Shown in pieces: positions 25,155 to 38,368 of a stretch of DNA of 64,000 bases. This DNA comes from Moringa oleifera (lineage: Eukaryota; Streptophyta; Magnoliopsida; Brassicales; Moringaceae). The position numbers and the translations under genes are program-made. Every line of letters begins with the position of its first letter. Within the stretch, counting starts at the first letter, position 1. Location of the stretch: NCBI GenBank assembly GCA_021397835.1, contig JAJFZO010000409.1, positions 1 to 64,000 on the forward strand, in the 5' to 3' direction. The notes below the pieces were generated by a model. The model was not told the DNA's origin, did not search any database, and saw only the letters and a list, made by a program, of their open reading frames with translations.

Positions 25155-25395
25155 AGAATGCGGATGCTTCGTCCAGGCCTTCGTGGTCGGCAGACTTGAA
25201 GGTTTGGAATCTCTAACGCTCATGCTTGCCTAGGCGGCTTGTTGAACAGCGCGATCGACGACACGATCGTCGGCCGTTCGAACAGCGGCACAATACGCCA
25301 GCCTGGGCCCCCTATGCAAGGCCTCATTCGTGGCAAAACTGGCAACGAAGCGAGAATAATCTGGGATAATGAGGCGGGATGTGGCTAGAAGCTTG
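25155..25395. other. Indel-scarred patch
   Basis: GCGGATGCTTCGTCCAGG, CTTCGTGGTCGGCAGAC, TTGAAGGTTTGGAATCTC, CGTTCGAACAGCGGCAC, GGGCCCCCTATGCAAGG and GTGGCAAAACTGGCAACG mark this monomer. The clean equivalent is at about 18,490-18,720, with which it shares CTTGTTGAACAGCGCG and the CATTCGTGG ending. Confidence 0.7.
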
Positions 25396-28215
25396 ATGGT
25401 GTGGGCGGCGAAGCTAACGATGATGCATGCTATGTGAGGGCCAAATTGTTGGGCGGATTTCGAGCATGCGGAGTGCTTCATCGCAGGCCCTCGAGGCGAC
25501 AGACGTGGGGTTTGATCTCGATGCTCAGGCTTGCCTAGGTGGACTCGTTGTGCAGCATGATCGATGACACTATCATCGTCCGCTAGCAATGAGCGAGCCA
25601 CATGACCAGCCTGGGCACCCCGACTGGCAAGGCCTCATCAGTGGGAAAAACGTGTGCAATAAAGCGAGAATAATCGTGGGATAATGAGCTGGGATATAGC
25701 TAGACAAGCTCAATGGTGTGGGCGGTGAAGCTAACGATGATTCATGCTACGTGAGGGCCAAATTGTTGGGGGAATTTCGAGCATGCGGAGTGCTTCATTG
25801 CAGGCCCTCGAGGCGGCAGACGTGGGGTTTGATCTCGACACTCAGGCTTGCCTAGGTGGACTCGTTGTGCAACGTGATCAATGACACTATCGTCGTCCGC
25901 TAGCAACGAGCGAGCCACACGGCCAGCCTTGGCACCCCTGCAGCCAAGGCCTTATCGGTGAGAAAAATGTCGACAACGAAGCGAGAATAATCGTGCGATA
26001 ATGAGCTGGGATGTGGCTAGACAAGCTTGATGGTGTGCAGGGCAAAGCTAACAATGATGCATGCCACGTGAGGGCCAAATTGTCGGGGGGATTTCGAGCA
26101 TGCGGAATGCTTCATCGTAGGCCTTCGAGGTGGCAGAGGTGGGGTTTGCTCTCGATGCTCAGGCTTGCTTAGGTGGACTCGTTGTGCAGTGTGATCGATG
26201 GCACTATCGTCGTCCGTTAGCAACGACAGAGCCACACGGCCAGCCTGGGCACCCCTACTGCCAAGGCCTCATATGTGGGAAAAAACGTGGGCAACGAAGC
26301 GAGAATAATCGTGGGATAATGAGCTGAGATGTGGCAAGACAAGCTCGAAGGTGTGGAAGGCGAAGCGAATGATGATGCATGCTACACGAGGGCCAAATCG
26401 TTGGGGGGATTTCGAGAATGCGGAGTGCTTCTTCATAGGCCCTTGAGGTAGCAGACGTGGGGTTGGATCTCGACGCTTAGGCTTGCCTTGGCGGACACGT
26501 TGCGCAGCGCGATAGAAGACTGGATCTCGTCCGTTAGCAACGAGCGAGCCACATGGCCGGCCTGGGCACCCCTACTGGCAAGGCCTCATCGGTGGGAAAA
26601 AATATGGGTAACGAAACGAGAATAATCGTGGGATAATGAGCTGGGATGTGGCTAGACAAGCTCGATGGTGTGGGCTGCGAAGCTAACGATGATGCATGCT
26701 ACGTGAGGGCCAAATTGTTGGGGGGATTTGGAGCATGCGGAGTGCTTCGTCACAGGCCCTCGACCGGGCAGACGTGGGGTTGGATCTCGACGCTCATGCT
26801 TGCCTAGGAGGACTCATTGCGCAACGCGATCGACGACAAGATCGTCGGCCGTTAGCAACGAGCGAGCCACACGGCCAGCCTGGGCACCCCTACTACCAAG
26901 GCCTCATCGGTGGGAAAAATGTGGGCAACGAAGCGAGAATAATCATGGGATAATGAGCTGGGATGTGGCTAGACAAGCTTGATGGTGTGGGGAGCGAAGC
27001 TAACAATGATGCATGCTACGTGAGGGCCAAATTATTGGGGGGATTTCGAGCATACGGAGTGCTTCGTCGCAGGCCCTCGAGGCGGCAGACGTGGGGTTGG
27101 ATCTCGACGCTCAGGCATACCTAGGCAGACTCGTTGCGTAGTGCGATCAACGACACGATCGTCAGCCGTTAGAAACGAGTGAGCCACACGGCCAGCCTCG
27201 GCACCCCTACTGCCAAGGCCTCAGTTGTGGGAAAAAACGTGGGCAACGAAGCGAGAATAATTGTAGGATAATGAGCTAGGATGTGGCTAGACAAGTTCGA
27301 TGGTATGGGCGGCGAAGCTAACGATGATGCATGCTACGTGAGGGCCAAATTGTTGGGGGGATTTCGAGCATGCGGAGTGCTTCCTCGCAGGCCCTCGGGG
27401 CGGCAGACGTGAGGTTGGATCTCGACGCTCATGCTTGCCTAGGCGAACTCGTTGCACAGCGCGATCGACGACACGATCGTTGGCCGTTAGAAACGAGCGA
27501 GCCACACGGCTAGCCTGGGCACCCCTACTGCCAAGGCCTCATTGGTGGGAAAAACGTTGGCAACGAAGCGAGAATAATCGTGGGATAATGAGCTGGGATA
27601 TGGCTAGACAAGCTCGATGGTGTGCGCGACGAAGCTCACGATGATGCATGCTACGCGAGGGCCAAATCATTGGGGGGATTTCGAGAATGCGGAGTGCTTC
27701 TTCGCAGGCCTTTGAGGCGACAGACGTGGGGTTGGATCTCGACGCTCAAGCTTGCCTAGGCGGACTCGTTGTGCAGCGTGATCGATGACACTATCGTCAT
27801 CCGTTAGCAACGAGCGAGCCACACGGCGAGCCTGGGCACCCCGGCTGGCAAGGCCTTATCGGTGGGAAAAACGTGGGCAACGAAGCCAGAATAATCGTGG
27901 GATAATGAGCTGGGATATGGCTAGACAAACTCAGTGGTGTGGGCGGCGAAGCTAACGATGATGCATGCTATGTGAGGGCCAAATCGTTGGGGGGATTTCG
28001 AGCATGCAGAGTGCTTCATCGCAGGCCCTCGAGGCGGCAGACGTGGGGTTTGATCTCGACACTCAGGCTTGCCTAGGCGGACTCGTTGTGCAACGTGATC
28101 AATGACACTATCGTCGTCCACTAACAACGAGCGAGCCACACGGCCAGCCTGGGCACCCCTACTCCCAAGGCCTCATCTGTGGGAAAAATGTCGGCAACGA
28201 AGCGAGAATAATCGT

Positions 28216-28533
28216 GGGATAATAAGCTGGGATATGGCTAGACAAGCTCGATGGTGTGGGCGGCGAAGCTCACGATGATGCATGTTCCGCGAGGGCCAAA
28301 TCGTTGGGGGGATTTCGAGAATGCGGAGTGCTTCTTCGTAGGGCCCTCGAGGCGGCAGACGTGGGGTTTGATCTCGACACTCAGGCTTGCCTAGGCGGAC
28401 TCGTTGTGCAACGTGATCAATGACACTATCGTCGTCCACTAACAACGAGCGAGCCACACGGCCAGCCTGGGCACCCCTACTCCCAAGGCCTCATCTGTGG
28501 GAAAAATGTCGGCAACGAAGCGAGAATAATCGT
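28216..28533. repeat. Extra chimeric monomer in HOR1 copy 4
   Basis: This 318-bp monomer is absent from the same place in copies 2 and 3. Its left half is type B (GCTCACGATGATG, AAATCGTTGGGG, GAGAATGCGGAG). Its right half is type b and matches the preceding monomer (GGGTTTGATCTCGACACTC, CGTCCACTAACAACG). The join reads CGTAGGGCCCTCGAGG, with one G more than either parent, and GCATGTTCCGCGAGGG is private to it. Confidence 0.7.
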
Positions 28534-30939
28534 GGGATAATGAGCTGGGATGTGGCTAGACAAGCTCGATGGTGTGGGCGGCGAAGCTAACGATGATGCA
28601 TGCTACGTGAGGGCCAAATTGTTGGGGGGATTTCGAGCATGCGGAGTGCTTCGTCGCAGGCCTTCGGGGCGGCAGACGTGAGGTTGGATCTCGACGCTCA
28701 TGCTTGCCTAGGCGGACTCGTTGCACAGCGCGATCGACGACACGATCGTCGGCCGTTAGAAACAAGCGAGCCACACGGCCAGCCTGGGCACCCCTACTGC
28801 CAAGGCCTCATAAGTGGGAAAAAACGTGGGCAAAGAAGCGAGAATAATAGTGGGATAATGAGCTGGGATGTTGCTAGACAAGCTCGATGGTGTGTGCGGC
28901 GAAGCTCACGATGATGCATGCTACGTGAGGGCCAAATTGTTAGGGGGATTTCGAGGATGCGGAGTGCTTCGTCGCAGGCCCTCGAGGTGGCAGACGTGGG
29001 GTTGGATCTCAACGCTCAGGCTTGCCAAGGCGGACTCGTTATGCAGCGCGATAGAAGACACGATCGTCGGCCATTAGCAACGAGCGAACCACACGGCCAG
29101 CCTGGGCACCCCTACTGCCAAGGCCTCATCGTTGGGAAAAATGTCGGCAAAGAAGCGAGAATAATCGTGGGATAATGAGCTGGGATGTGGCTAGACAAGC
29201 TCGATGGTTTGGGTGGCGAAGCTCACGATGATGCATGCTACGAGAGGGCAAAATCGTTGGGGGGAATTTCGAGAATGCGGAGTGCTTCTTCGCAGGCCCT
29301 TGAGACGACAGATGTGGGGTTGGATCTCTACGCTCAGGCTTGCCTCGGTGGACTCGTTGCGCAGCGCGATCAAAGACATGATCGTCGGCCGTTAGCAACG
29401 AGCGAGCCACACGGCCAGCCTGGGCACCCCTACTGCCAAGGCCTCATTGGTGGGAAAAACGTGGGCAACAAAGCGAGAATAATCGTGCGATAATGAGCTG
29501 GGATGTGGCTAGACAAGCTCGATGGTGTGGGCGGCAAAGCTAACGATGATGCATGCTACGTGAGGGCCAAATTGTTGGGGGGATTTCGAGCTTGCGGAAT
29601 GCTTCGTCGCAGGCCCTCGGGGCGGCAGACATGGGGTTGGATCTCGATGCTCATGCTTGCCTAGGCGGACTCGTTGCACAGCGCGGTCGACGACACGATC
29701 GTCGGCCGTTAGAAACGAGCGAGCCACATGGCCAACCTGGGCACCAGTACTGCCAAAGCCTCATTCGTGGAAAAACGTGGGCAACGAAGCGAGAATAATC
29801 GTGGGATAATGAGCTGGGATATGGCTAGACAAGCTCGATGGTGTGCGCGACGAAGCTCACGATGATGCATGCTACGCGAGGGCCAAATCATTGGGGGGAT
29901 TTCGAGAATGCGGAGTGCTTCTTCGCAGGCCTTTGAGGCGACAGACGTGGGGTTGGATCTCGACGCTCAGGCTTGCCTAGGCGGACTCGTTGTGCAGCGT
30001 GATCGATGACACTATCGTCATCCGTTAACAACGAGCGAGCCACACGGCGAGCCTGGGCACCCCGGCTGGCAAGGCCTTATCGGTGGGAAAAACGTGGGCA
30101 ACGAAGCCAGAATAATCGTGGGATAATGAGCTGGGATATGGCTAGACAAACTCGGTGGTGTGGGCGGCGAAGCTAACGATGATGCATGCTACGTGAGGGC
30201 CAAATTATTGGGGGGATTTCGAGCATGCGGAGTGCTTCATCACAGGCCCTCGAGGCGGCAGACGTGGGGTTTGATCTCGACACTCAGGCTTGCCTAGGCG
30301 AACTCGTTGTGCAACGTGATCAATGACACTATCGTCGTCCACTAACAACGAGCGAGCCACACGGCCAGCCTGGGCACCCCTACTCCCAAGGCCTCATCTG
30401 TGGGAAAAATGTCGGCAACGAAGCGAGAATAATCGTGGGATAATGAGCAGGGATGTGGCTAGACAAGCTCGATGGTGTGGGCGGCGAAGCTAACGATGAT
30501 GCATGCTACGTGAGGGCCAAATTGTTGGGGGGATTTCGAGCATGCGGAGTGCTTCGTCGCAGGCCTTCGGGGCGGCAGACGTGAGGTTGGATCTCGACGC
30601 TCATGCTTGCCTAGGCGGACTCGTTGCACAGCGCGATCGACGACACGATCGTCGGCCGTTAGAAACAAGCGAGCCACACGGCCAGCCTGGGCACCCCTAC
30701 TGCCAAGGCCTCATAAGTGGGAAAAAACATGGGCAAAGAAGCGAGAATAATAGTGGGATAATGAGCTGGGATGTTGCTAGACAAGCTCGATGGTGTGTGC
30801 GGCGAAGCTCACGATGATGCATGCTACGTGAGGGCCAAATTGTTAGGGGGATTTCGAGGATGCGGAGTGCTTCGTCGCAGGCCCTCGAGGTGGCAGACGT
30901 GGGGTTGGATCTCGACGCTCAGGCTTGCCAAGGCGGACT

Positions 30940-31110
30940 CTTATGCACGCGATAGAAGACACGATCGTCGGCCATTAGCACGAGCGAGCCACACGGCCAG
31001 CCTGGGCACCCCTACTGCCAAGGCCTCATCTTGGGAAAAATGTCGGCAAAAAAGCGAGAATAAAATCGTGGATAATGAGCTGGGATTGTGCTAGACAGGC
31101 TCGATGTGTG
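30940..31110. other. Indel-scarred patch
   Basis: Single-base changes cluster: GGCGGACTCTTATGCACGCG, CATTAGCACGAGCG, CTCATCTTGGG, GGCAAAAAAGCG, GAATAAAATCGTGGATAATG and GGGATTGTGCTAGAC. The clean equivalent monomer lies at about 29,000-29,180. Confidence 0.7.
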
Positions 31111-32335
31111 TGCGGCGAAGCTCACGATGATGCATGCTACGCGAGGGCCAAATCGTTGGGGGGATTTCGAGAATGCGGAGTGCTTCTTCGCAGGCCCTTG
31201 AGGCAGTAGACGTGGGGTTGGATCTCGACGCTCAGGCTTGCCTCGGTTGACTCGTTGCGCAGCGCGATCAAAGACATGATCGTCGACCGTTAGCAACGAG
31301 CGAGCCACATGGCCAGCCTGGGCAACCCTACTGCCAAGACCTCATTAGTGGGAAAAAACGTGGGCAACAAAGCGAGAATAATCATGGGATAATGAGCTGG
31401 GATGTGGCTAGACAAGCTCGATGGTGTGGGCGGCAAAGCTAACGATGATGCATGCTACGTGAGGGCCAAATTGTTGGGGGGATTTCGAGCTTGCGGAGTG
31501 CTTCGTCGCAGGCCCTCGGGGCGGCAGACATGGGGTTAGATCTCGATGCTCATGCTTGCCTCGGCGGACTCGTTGCACAGCGCGGTCGACGACACGATCG
31601 TCGGCCGTTAGAAACGAGCGAGCCACACGGCCAACCTGGGCACCCGTACTGCCAAAGCCTCATTCGTGGAAAAACGTGGGCAACGAAGCGAGAATAATCG
31701 TGGGATAATGAGCTGGGATATGGCTAGACAAGCTCGATGGTGTGGGCGGCGAAGCTCACGATGATCCATGCTACGCGCGGGCCAAATCGTTGGGGGGATT
31801 TCGAGAATGCGGAGTGCTTCTTCGCAAGCCCTTGAAGTAGCAGACGTGGGGTTGGATCTCAACACTCAGGCTTGCCTAGGCGGACACGTTGCGCAGCGCG
31901 ATAGAAGACAGGATCGTCGTCCGTTAGCAACTAGCGAGCCACACGGCCAGCCTGGGCACCCCTACTCCCAAGGCCTCATCTGTGGGAAAAATGTCGGCAA
32001 CGAAGCGAGAATAATCGTGGGATAATGAGCTGGGATGTGGCTAGACAAGCTCGATGGTGTGGGCGGCGAAGCTAACGATGATGCATGCTACGTGAGGGCC
32101 ACATTGTTGGGCGGATTTCGAGCATGCGGAGTGCTTCATCGCAGGCCCTCGAGGCGACAGACGTGGGGTTTGATCTCGATGCTCAGGCTTGCCTAGGTGG
32201 ACTCGTTGTGCAGCATGATCGGTGACACTATCATCGTCCGCTAGCAACGAGCGAGCCACATGACCAGCCTGGGCACCCCGACTGGCAAGGCCTCATCAGT
32301 GGGAAAAACGTGTGCAACGAAGCGAGAATAATCGT

Positions 32336-34875
32336 GGGATAATGAGCTGGGATATAGCTAGACAAGCTCAATGGTGTGGGCGGCGAAGCTAACGATGATT
32401 CATGCTACGTGAGGGCCAAATTGTTGGGGGAATTTTGAGCATGCGGAGTGCTTCATTGCAGGCCCTCGAGGCGGGAGACGTGGGGTTTGATCTCGACACT
32501 CAGGCCTGCCTAGGTGGACTCGTTGTGCAACGTGATCAATGACATTATCGTCGTCCGCTAGCAACGAGCGAGCCACACGGCCAGCCTTGGCACCCCTGCA
32601 GCCAAGGCCTTATCGGTGAGAAAAATGTGAACAACGAAGCCAGAATAATCGTGCGATAATGAGCTGGGATGTGGCTAGACAAGCTTGATGGTGTGCAGGG
32701 CAAAGCTAACAATGATGCATGCCACGTGAGGGCCAAATTGTCGGGGGGATTTCGAGCATGCGGAATGCTTCATCGTAGGCCTTCGAGGTGGCAGAGGTGG
32801 GGTTTGCTCTCGATGCTCAGGCTTGCTTAGGTGGACTCGTTGTGCAGTGTGATCGATGGCACTATCGTCGTCCGTTAGCAACGACAGAGCCACACGGCCA
32901 GCCTGGGCACCCCTACTGCCAAGGCCTCATATGTGGGAAAAAACGTGGGCAACGAAGCGAGAATAATCGTGGGATAATGAGCTGAGATGTGGCAAGACAA
33001 GCTCGATGGTGTGGAAGGCGAAGCGAATGATGATGCATGCTACACGAGGGCCAAATCGTTGGGGGGATTTCGAGAATGCAGAGTGCTTCTTCGTAGGCCC
33101 TTGAGGTAGCAGACGTGGGGTTGGATCTCGATGCTTAGGCTTGCCTTGGCGGACACGTTGCGCAGCGCGATAGAAGACAGGATCATCGTCCGTTAGCAAC
33201 GAGCGAGCCACATGGCCGGTCTGGGCACCCCTATTGGCAAGGCCTCATCGGTGGGAAAAAATATGGGTAACGAAACGAGAATAATCGTGGGATAATGAGC
33301 TGAGATGTGGCTAGACAAGCTCGATGGTGTGGGCTGCGAAGCTAACGATGATGCATGCTACGTGAGGGCCAAATTGTTGGGGGGATTTGGAGCATGCGGA
33401 GTGCTTCGTCACAGGCCCTCGACGTGGCAGACGTGGGGTTGGATCTCGACGCTCATGCTTGCCTAGGAGGACTCATTGCGCAACGCGATCGACGATAAGA
33501 TCGTCGGCCGTTAGCAACGAGCGAGCCACACGGCCAGTCTGGGCACCCCTACTGCCAAGGCCTCATCGGTGGGAAAAATGTGGGCAACGAAGCGAGAATA
33601 ATCATGGGATAATGAGCTGGGATGTGGCTAGACAAGCTTGATGGTGTGGGAAGCGAAGCTAACAATGATGCATGCTACGTGAGGGCCAAATTATTGGGGG
33701 GATTTCGAGCATGCGTAGTGCTTCGTCGCAGGCCCTCGGGGCGGAAGACGTGGGGTTGGATCTCGACGCTCAGGCATGCCTAGCCAGACTCGTTGCGTAG
33801 TGCGATCAACGATACGATCGTCGGCCGTTAGAAACGAGCGAGCCACACGGCCAACCTCGGCACCCCTACTGCCAAGGCCTCATTTGTGGGAAAAAAACGT
33901 GGGCAACGAAGCGAGAATAATCGTAGGATAATGAGCTAGGATGTGGCTAGACAAGTTCGATGGTATGGGCGGCGAAGCTAACGATGATGCATGCTACGTG
34001 AGGGCCAAATTATTGGGGGGATTTCGAGCATGCGGAGTGCTTCGTCGCAGGCCTTCGGGGCGGCAGACGTGAGGTTGGATCTCGACGCTCATGCTTGCCT
34101 AGGCGGACTCGTTGCACAGCGCGATCGACGACACGATCGTCGGCCGTTAGAAACGAGCGAGCCACACGGCTTGCCTGGGCACCCCTACTGCCAAGGCCTC
34201 ATTGGTGGGAAAAACATGGGCAACGAAGCGAGAATAATCGTGAGATAATGAGCTGGGATATGGCTAGACAAGCTCGATGGTGTTCGCGACGAAGCTCACG
34301 ATGATGCATGCTACGCGAGGGCCAAATCATTAGGGGGATTTCGAGAATGCGGAGTGCTTCTTCGCAGGCCTTTGAGGCGACAGACGTGGGGTTGGATCTC
34401 GACGCTCAGGCTTGCCTAGGCGGACTCGTTGTGCAGCGTGATCGATGACACTATCGTCATCCGTTAGCAACGAGAGAGCCACACGGCGAGCCTGGGCACT
34501 CCGGCTGGCAAGGCCTTATCGGTGGGAAAAACGTGGGCAACGAAGCCAGAATAATCGTGGGATAATGAGCTGGGATATGGCTAGACAAACTCGATGGTGT
34601 GGGCGGCGAAGCTAACGATGATGCATGCTACGTGAGGGCCAAATCGTTGGGGGGATTTCGAGCATGCAGAGTGCTTCATCGCAGGCCCTCGAGGCGGCAG
34701 ACGTGGGGTTTGATCTCGACACTCAGGCTTGCCTAGGCGGACTCGTTGTGCAACGTGATCAATGACACTATCGTCGTCCACTAACAACGAGCGAGCCACA
34801 CGGCCAGCCTGGGCACCCCTACTGCCAAGGCCTCATCAGTGGGAAAAATGTCGGCAACGAAGCAAGAATAATCGT
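32336..34875. repeat. HOR1 copy 5, truncated after about 8 monomers
   Basis: This segment is co-linear with 25,678-28,215 (offset about 6,659 bp), including the GATGATTCATGC monomer, the HindIII-type landmark and the monomers at 33.3, 34.0 and 34.6 kb. After 34,876 the series breaks: the next monomer is a left-B type with changes not found at that place in the other copies. This is the visible edge of HOR1. Confidence 0.8.
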
Positions 34876-37800
34876 GGGATAATGAGCTGGGATATGGCTA
34901 GACAAGCTCGATTGTGTGGGCGGCGAAGCTCACGATGATGCATGCTATGCGAGGGCCAAATCGTTGGGGGGATTTCGAGAATACAGAGTACTTCTTCGCA
35001 GGCCCTTGAGGCGACAGACGTGGGGTTGGATCTCGACGCTCAGGCTTGCCTCGGTGGACTCGTTGCGCAGCGCGATCGAAGACATGATCGTCAGCCGTTA
35101 GCAACGAGCGAGCCACACGGCCAGCCTGGACACCCCTGCAGCCAAGGCCTCATCGGTGGGAAAAATGTGGACAACGAAGCGAGAATAATCGTGCGATAAT
35201 GAGCTGGGATGTGGCTAGACAAGCTTGATGGTGTGGGGGGCAAAGCTAACAATGATGCATGCCACGTGAGGGCCAAATTGTTGGGGGGATTTCGAGCATG
35301 CGGAATGCTTCATCGCATGCCTTCGAGGCGGCAGAGGTGGGGTTTGCTCTCGACGCTCAGGCTTGCTTAGGTGGACTCGTTATGCAGTGTGATCGATGAC
35401 ACTATCGTCGTCCGTTAGCAACGACCGAGCCACACGGCCAGCCTGGGCACCCCTACTGCCAAGGCCTCATATGTGGGAAAAAATGTGGGCAACGAAGCGA
35501 GAATAATCGTGGGATAATGAGCTGGGATGTGGCAAGACAAGCTCGATGGTGTGGAAGGCGAAGCGAATGATGATGCATGCTACGCGAGAGCCAAATTATT
35601 GGGGGGATTTTGAGCATGCGGAGTGCTTCGTCGCAGGCCCTCGGGGAGGCAGACATGGGGTTGGATCTCGACGCTCAGGCATGCCTAGGCGGACTCGTTG
35701 CATAGTGCGATCAACGACACGATCGTCGGCCGTTAGAAATGAGCGAGCCGCACGGCCAGCCTCGGCACCCCTACTGCCAAGGCCTCATCAGTGGGAAAAA
35801 ACGTGGGCAACGAAGCGAGAATAATCATGGGACAATGAGCTGGGATGTGGCTAGACAAGTTCGATGGTATGGGCGGCGAAGCTAACGATGATGCATGCTA
35901 CGTGAGGGCCAAATTGTTGGGGGGATTTCGAGCACGGGGAGTGCTTCCTCGCAGGCCCTCGAGGCGGCAAATGTGAGGTTGGATCTTGACGCTCATGCTT
36001 GCCTAGGCGGACTCGTTGCACAGCGTGATCAACGACACGATCGTCGGCCGTTAGAAACGAGCGAGCCACACGGCCAGCCTGGGCACCCCTACTGCCAAGG
36101 CCTCATTGGTGGGAAAAACGTGGGCAACGAAGCGAAAATAATCGTGGGATAATGAGCTGGGATGTGGCTAGACAAGCTTGATGGTGTGGGGGACAAAGCT
36201 AACAATAATGCATGCCACGTGAGGGCCAAATTGTTGGGGGGATATCGAGCATGCGGAATGCTTCATCGCAGGCCTTCGAGGTGGCAGAGATGGACTTTGC
36301 TCTCGACGCTCAGGCTTGCTTAGGTGGACTCGTTGTGCAGTGTGATCGATGACACTATCGTCGTCCGTTGGCAACGACCGAGCCACACGGCCAGCCTGGA
36401 CACACCTGCAGCCAGGGCCTCATCGGTGGGGAAAAATGTAGACAACGAAGCGAGAATAATCGTGCGATAATGAGCTGGGATGTGGCTAGACAAGCTTGAT
36501 GGTGTGGGGGGCAAAGCTAACAATGATGCACGCCACGTGAGGGCCAAATTGTTGGGGGGATTTCGAGCATGCGGAATGCTTCATCGCAGGCCTTCGAGGG
36601 GGCAGAGATGGGGTTTGCTCTCGACGCTCAGGCTTGCTTAGGTGGACTCGTTATGCAGTGTGATCGATGACACTATCGTCGTCCGTTAGCAACGACCGAG
36701 CCACACGGCCAGCCTGGGCGCCCCTACTGCCAAGGCCTCATATATGGGAAAAAACGTGGGCAACGAAGCGAGAATAATCGTTGGATAATGAGCTGGGATG
36801 TGGCTAGACAAGCTCGATGGTGTGGGCGGCGAAGCTAACGATGATGCATGCTACGTGAGGGCCAAATTGTTGGGGGGATTTGGAGCATGTGGAGTGCTTC
36901 GTCACAGGCCCTCGACGTGGCAGACATGGGGTTGGATCTCGACGCTCATGCTTGCCTAGGAGGACTAATTGTGCAACGCGATCGACGACAAGATCATCGG
37001 CCGTTAGCAACGAGCGAGCCACACGGCCAACCTGGGCACCCCTACAGCCAAGGCCTCATCGGTGGAAAAAATGTGGGCAACGAAGCGAGAATAATCATGG
37101 GATAATGAGCTGGGATGTGGCTAGACAAGCTTGATGGTGTGGGGGGCGAAGCTAACAATAATGCATGCTACGTGAGGGCCAAATTATTGGGGAGATTTTG
37201 AGCAAGCGGAGTGCTTCGTCGCAGGCCCTCGGGGCGGTAGAGGTGGGGTTGGATCTCGATGCTCAGGCTTGCCTAAGCGGACTCGTTGCGTAGCGCGATC
37301 AACGACACGATAGTCAGCCGTTGGAAATGAGCGAGCCACACGGCCAGCCTCGGCACCCCTACTGCCAAGGCCTCATAAGTGGGAAAAAAAGTGGGCAACG
37401 AAGCGAGAATAATCGTGGGATAATGAGGCGAGATGTGGCTAGACAAGCTCGATGGTGTGGGCGGCGAAGCGAGCGATGATGCATGCTACGTAAGGGCCAA
37501 ATTGTTGGGGGGATTTGGAGCATGCGGAGTGCTTCGTCGCAGGCCCTCAAGGTGGCAGACGTGGGGTTGGATCTCGACTCTCATGCTTGCCTAGGCGGAC
37601 TCGTTGCGCAGCGCGATCGACGACACGATCGTCGGCCGTTAGCAAGGAGCGAGCCACACGGCCAACCTGGGCACCCCTACAGCCAAGGCCTCATTGGTGG
37701 GAAAAACGTGGGCAACGAAGTGAGAATAATCATTGGATAATGAGCTGGGATATTGGTAGACAAGCTCGATGGTGTGGGCGGCGAAGCTCACGATGATGCA

Positions 37801-38368
37801 TGCTACGCGAGGGCCAAATCGTTGGGGGGATTTTGAGAATGCGGAGTGCTTCTTCGCAAGCCCTTAAGTCAGCAGACGTGGGGTTGGATCTTGACGCTCA
37901 GGCTTGCCTAGGCGGACTCGTTGCGCAGCGCGATAGAAGACACGATCGTCGACTGTTAGCAACGAGCGAGCCACACGGCCAGCCTGGACACCCCTGCAGC
38001 CAAGGCCTCATCGGTGGGAAAAACGTAGGCAACGAAGCGAGAACAATCATGCGATAATGAGCTGGGATGTGGCTAGAAAAGCTTGATGGTGTAGAGGGCA
38101 AAGCTAACAATGATGCATGCTGCGTGAGGCCCAAAATGTTGGGGGGATTTCGAGCATGCGGAGTGCTTCATCGCAGGCCCTCGAGGCGGCAGACGTGGGG
38201 TTTGATCTCGAAGCTCAGGCTTGCCTAGGTGGACTCGTTGTGCAGCGTGATCGATGACACTATCGTCGTCCGTTAGCAACGAGCGAGCCACACGGCCAGC
38301 CTGGGCACCCCTACTGCAAAGGCCTCATAAGTGGGGAAAAACGTGGGTAACAAAGCGAGAATAATCGT

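Larger units (their letters stand above)
19014..25677. repeat. HOR1 copy 3, 21 monomers
   Basis: This 6,664-bp unit starts at a GATGATTCATGC monomer. The first 16 monomers match copy 1 and copy 2 in order and in private variants. The last part (24,170-25,400) holds indel-scarred monomers and one diverged 328-bp monomer (24,406-24,733). The next unit starts at the equivalent position, 25,678. Confidence 0.85.
25678..32335. repeat. HOR1 copy 4, internally rearranged, still 21 monomers
   Basis: This unit is 6,658 bp, the standard length, but its inside is rearranged relative to copy 3. One chimeric monomer is inserted at 28,216-28,533. About three monomers are then missing between 28.9 and 29.5 kb. 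A segment of about six monomers follows as a repeat (28.53-29.5 kb recurs from 30.43 kb, offset 1,903 bp). Finally about four monomers are missing between 31.4 and 32.5 kb. The gains and losses cancel. Confidence 0.7.
1..34875. repeat. HOR1 block, 21-monomer higher-order repeat (about 6.66 kb)
   Basis: Monomers with private variants recur in the same order at about 6,660-bp offsets: 12,671 to 19,331; 13.4 kb to 20.0 kb; 14.6 kb to 21.26 kb; 15.5 kb to 22.2 kb; 26.0 kb to 32.65 kb; 27.9 kb to 34.6 kb. Rare variants travel with their place, for example GATGATTCATGC at about 1.33, 19.07, 25.74 and 32.40 kb, and CCAGTACTGGCAAAG at 11.4 and 18.0 kb. Equivalent monomers in different copies look nearly identical, while neighbouring monomers inside one copy differ at many sites. 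That is the signature of a higher-order repeat. About 110 monomers. Confidence 0.9.
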
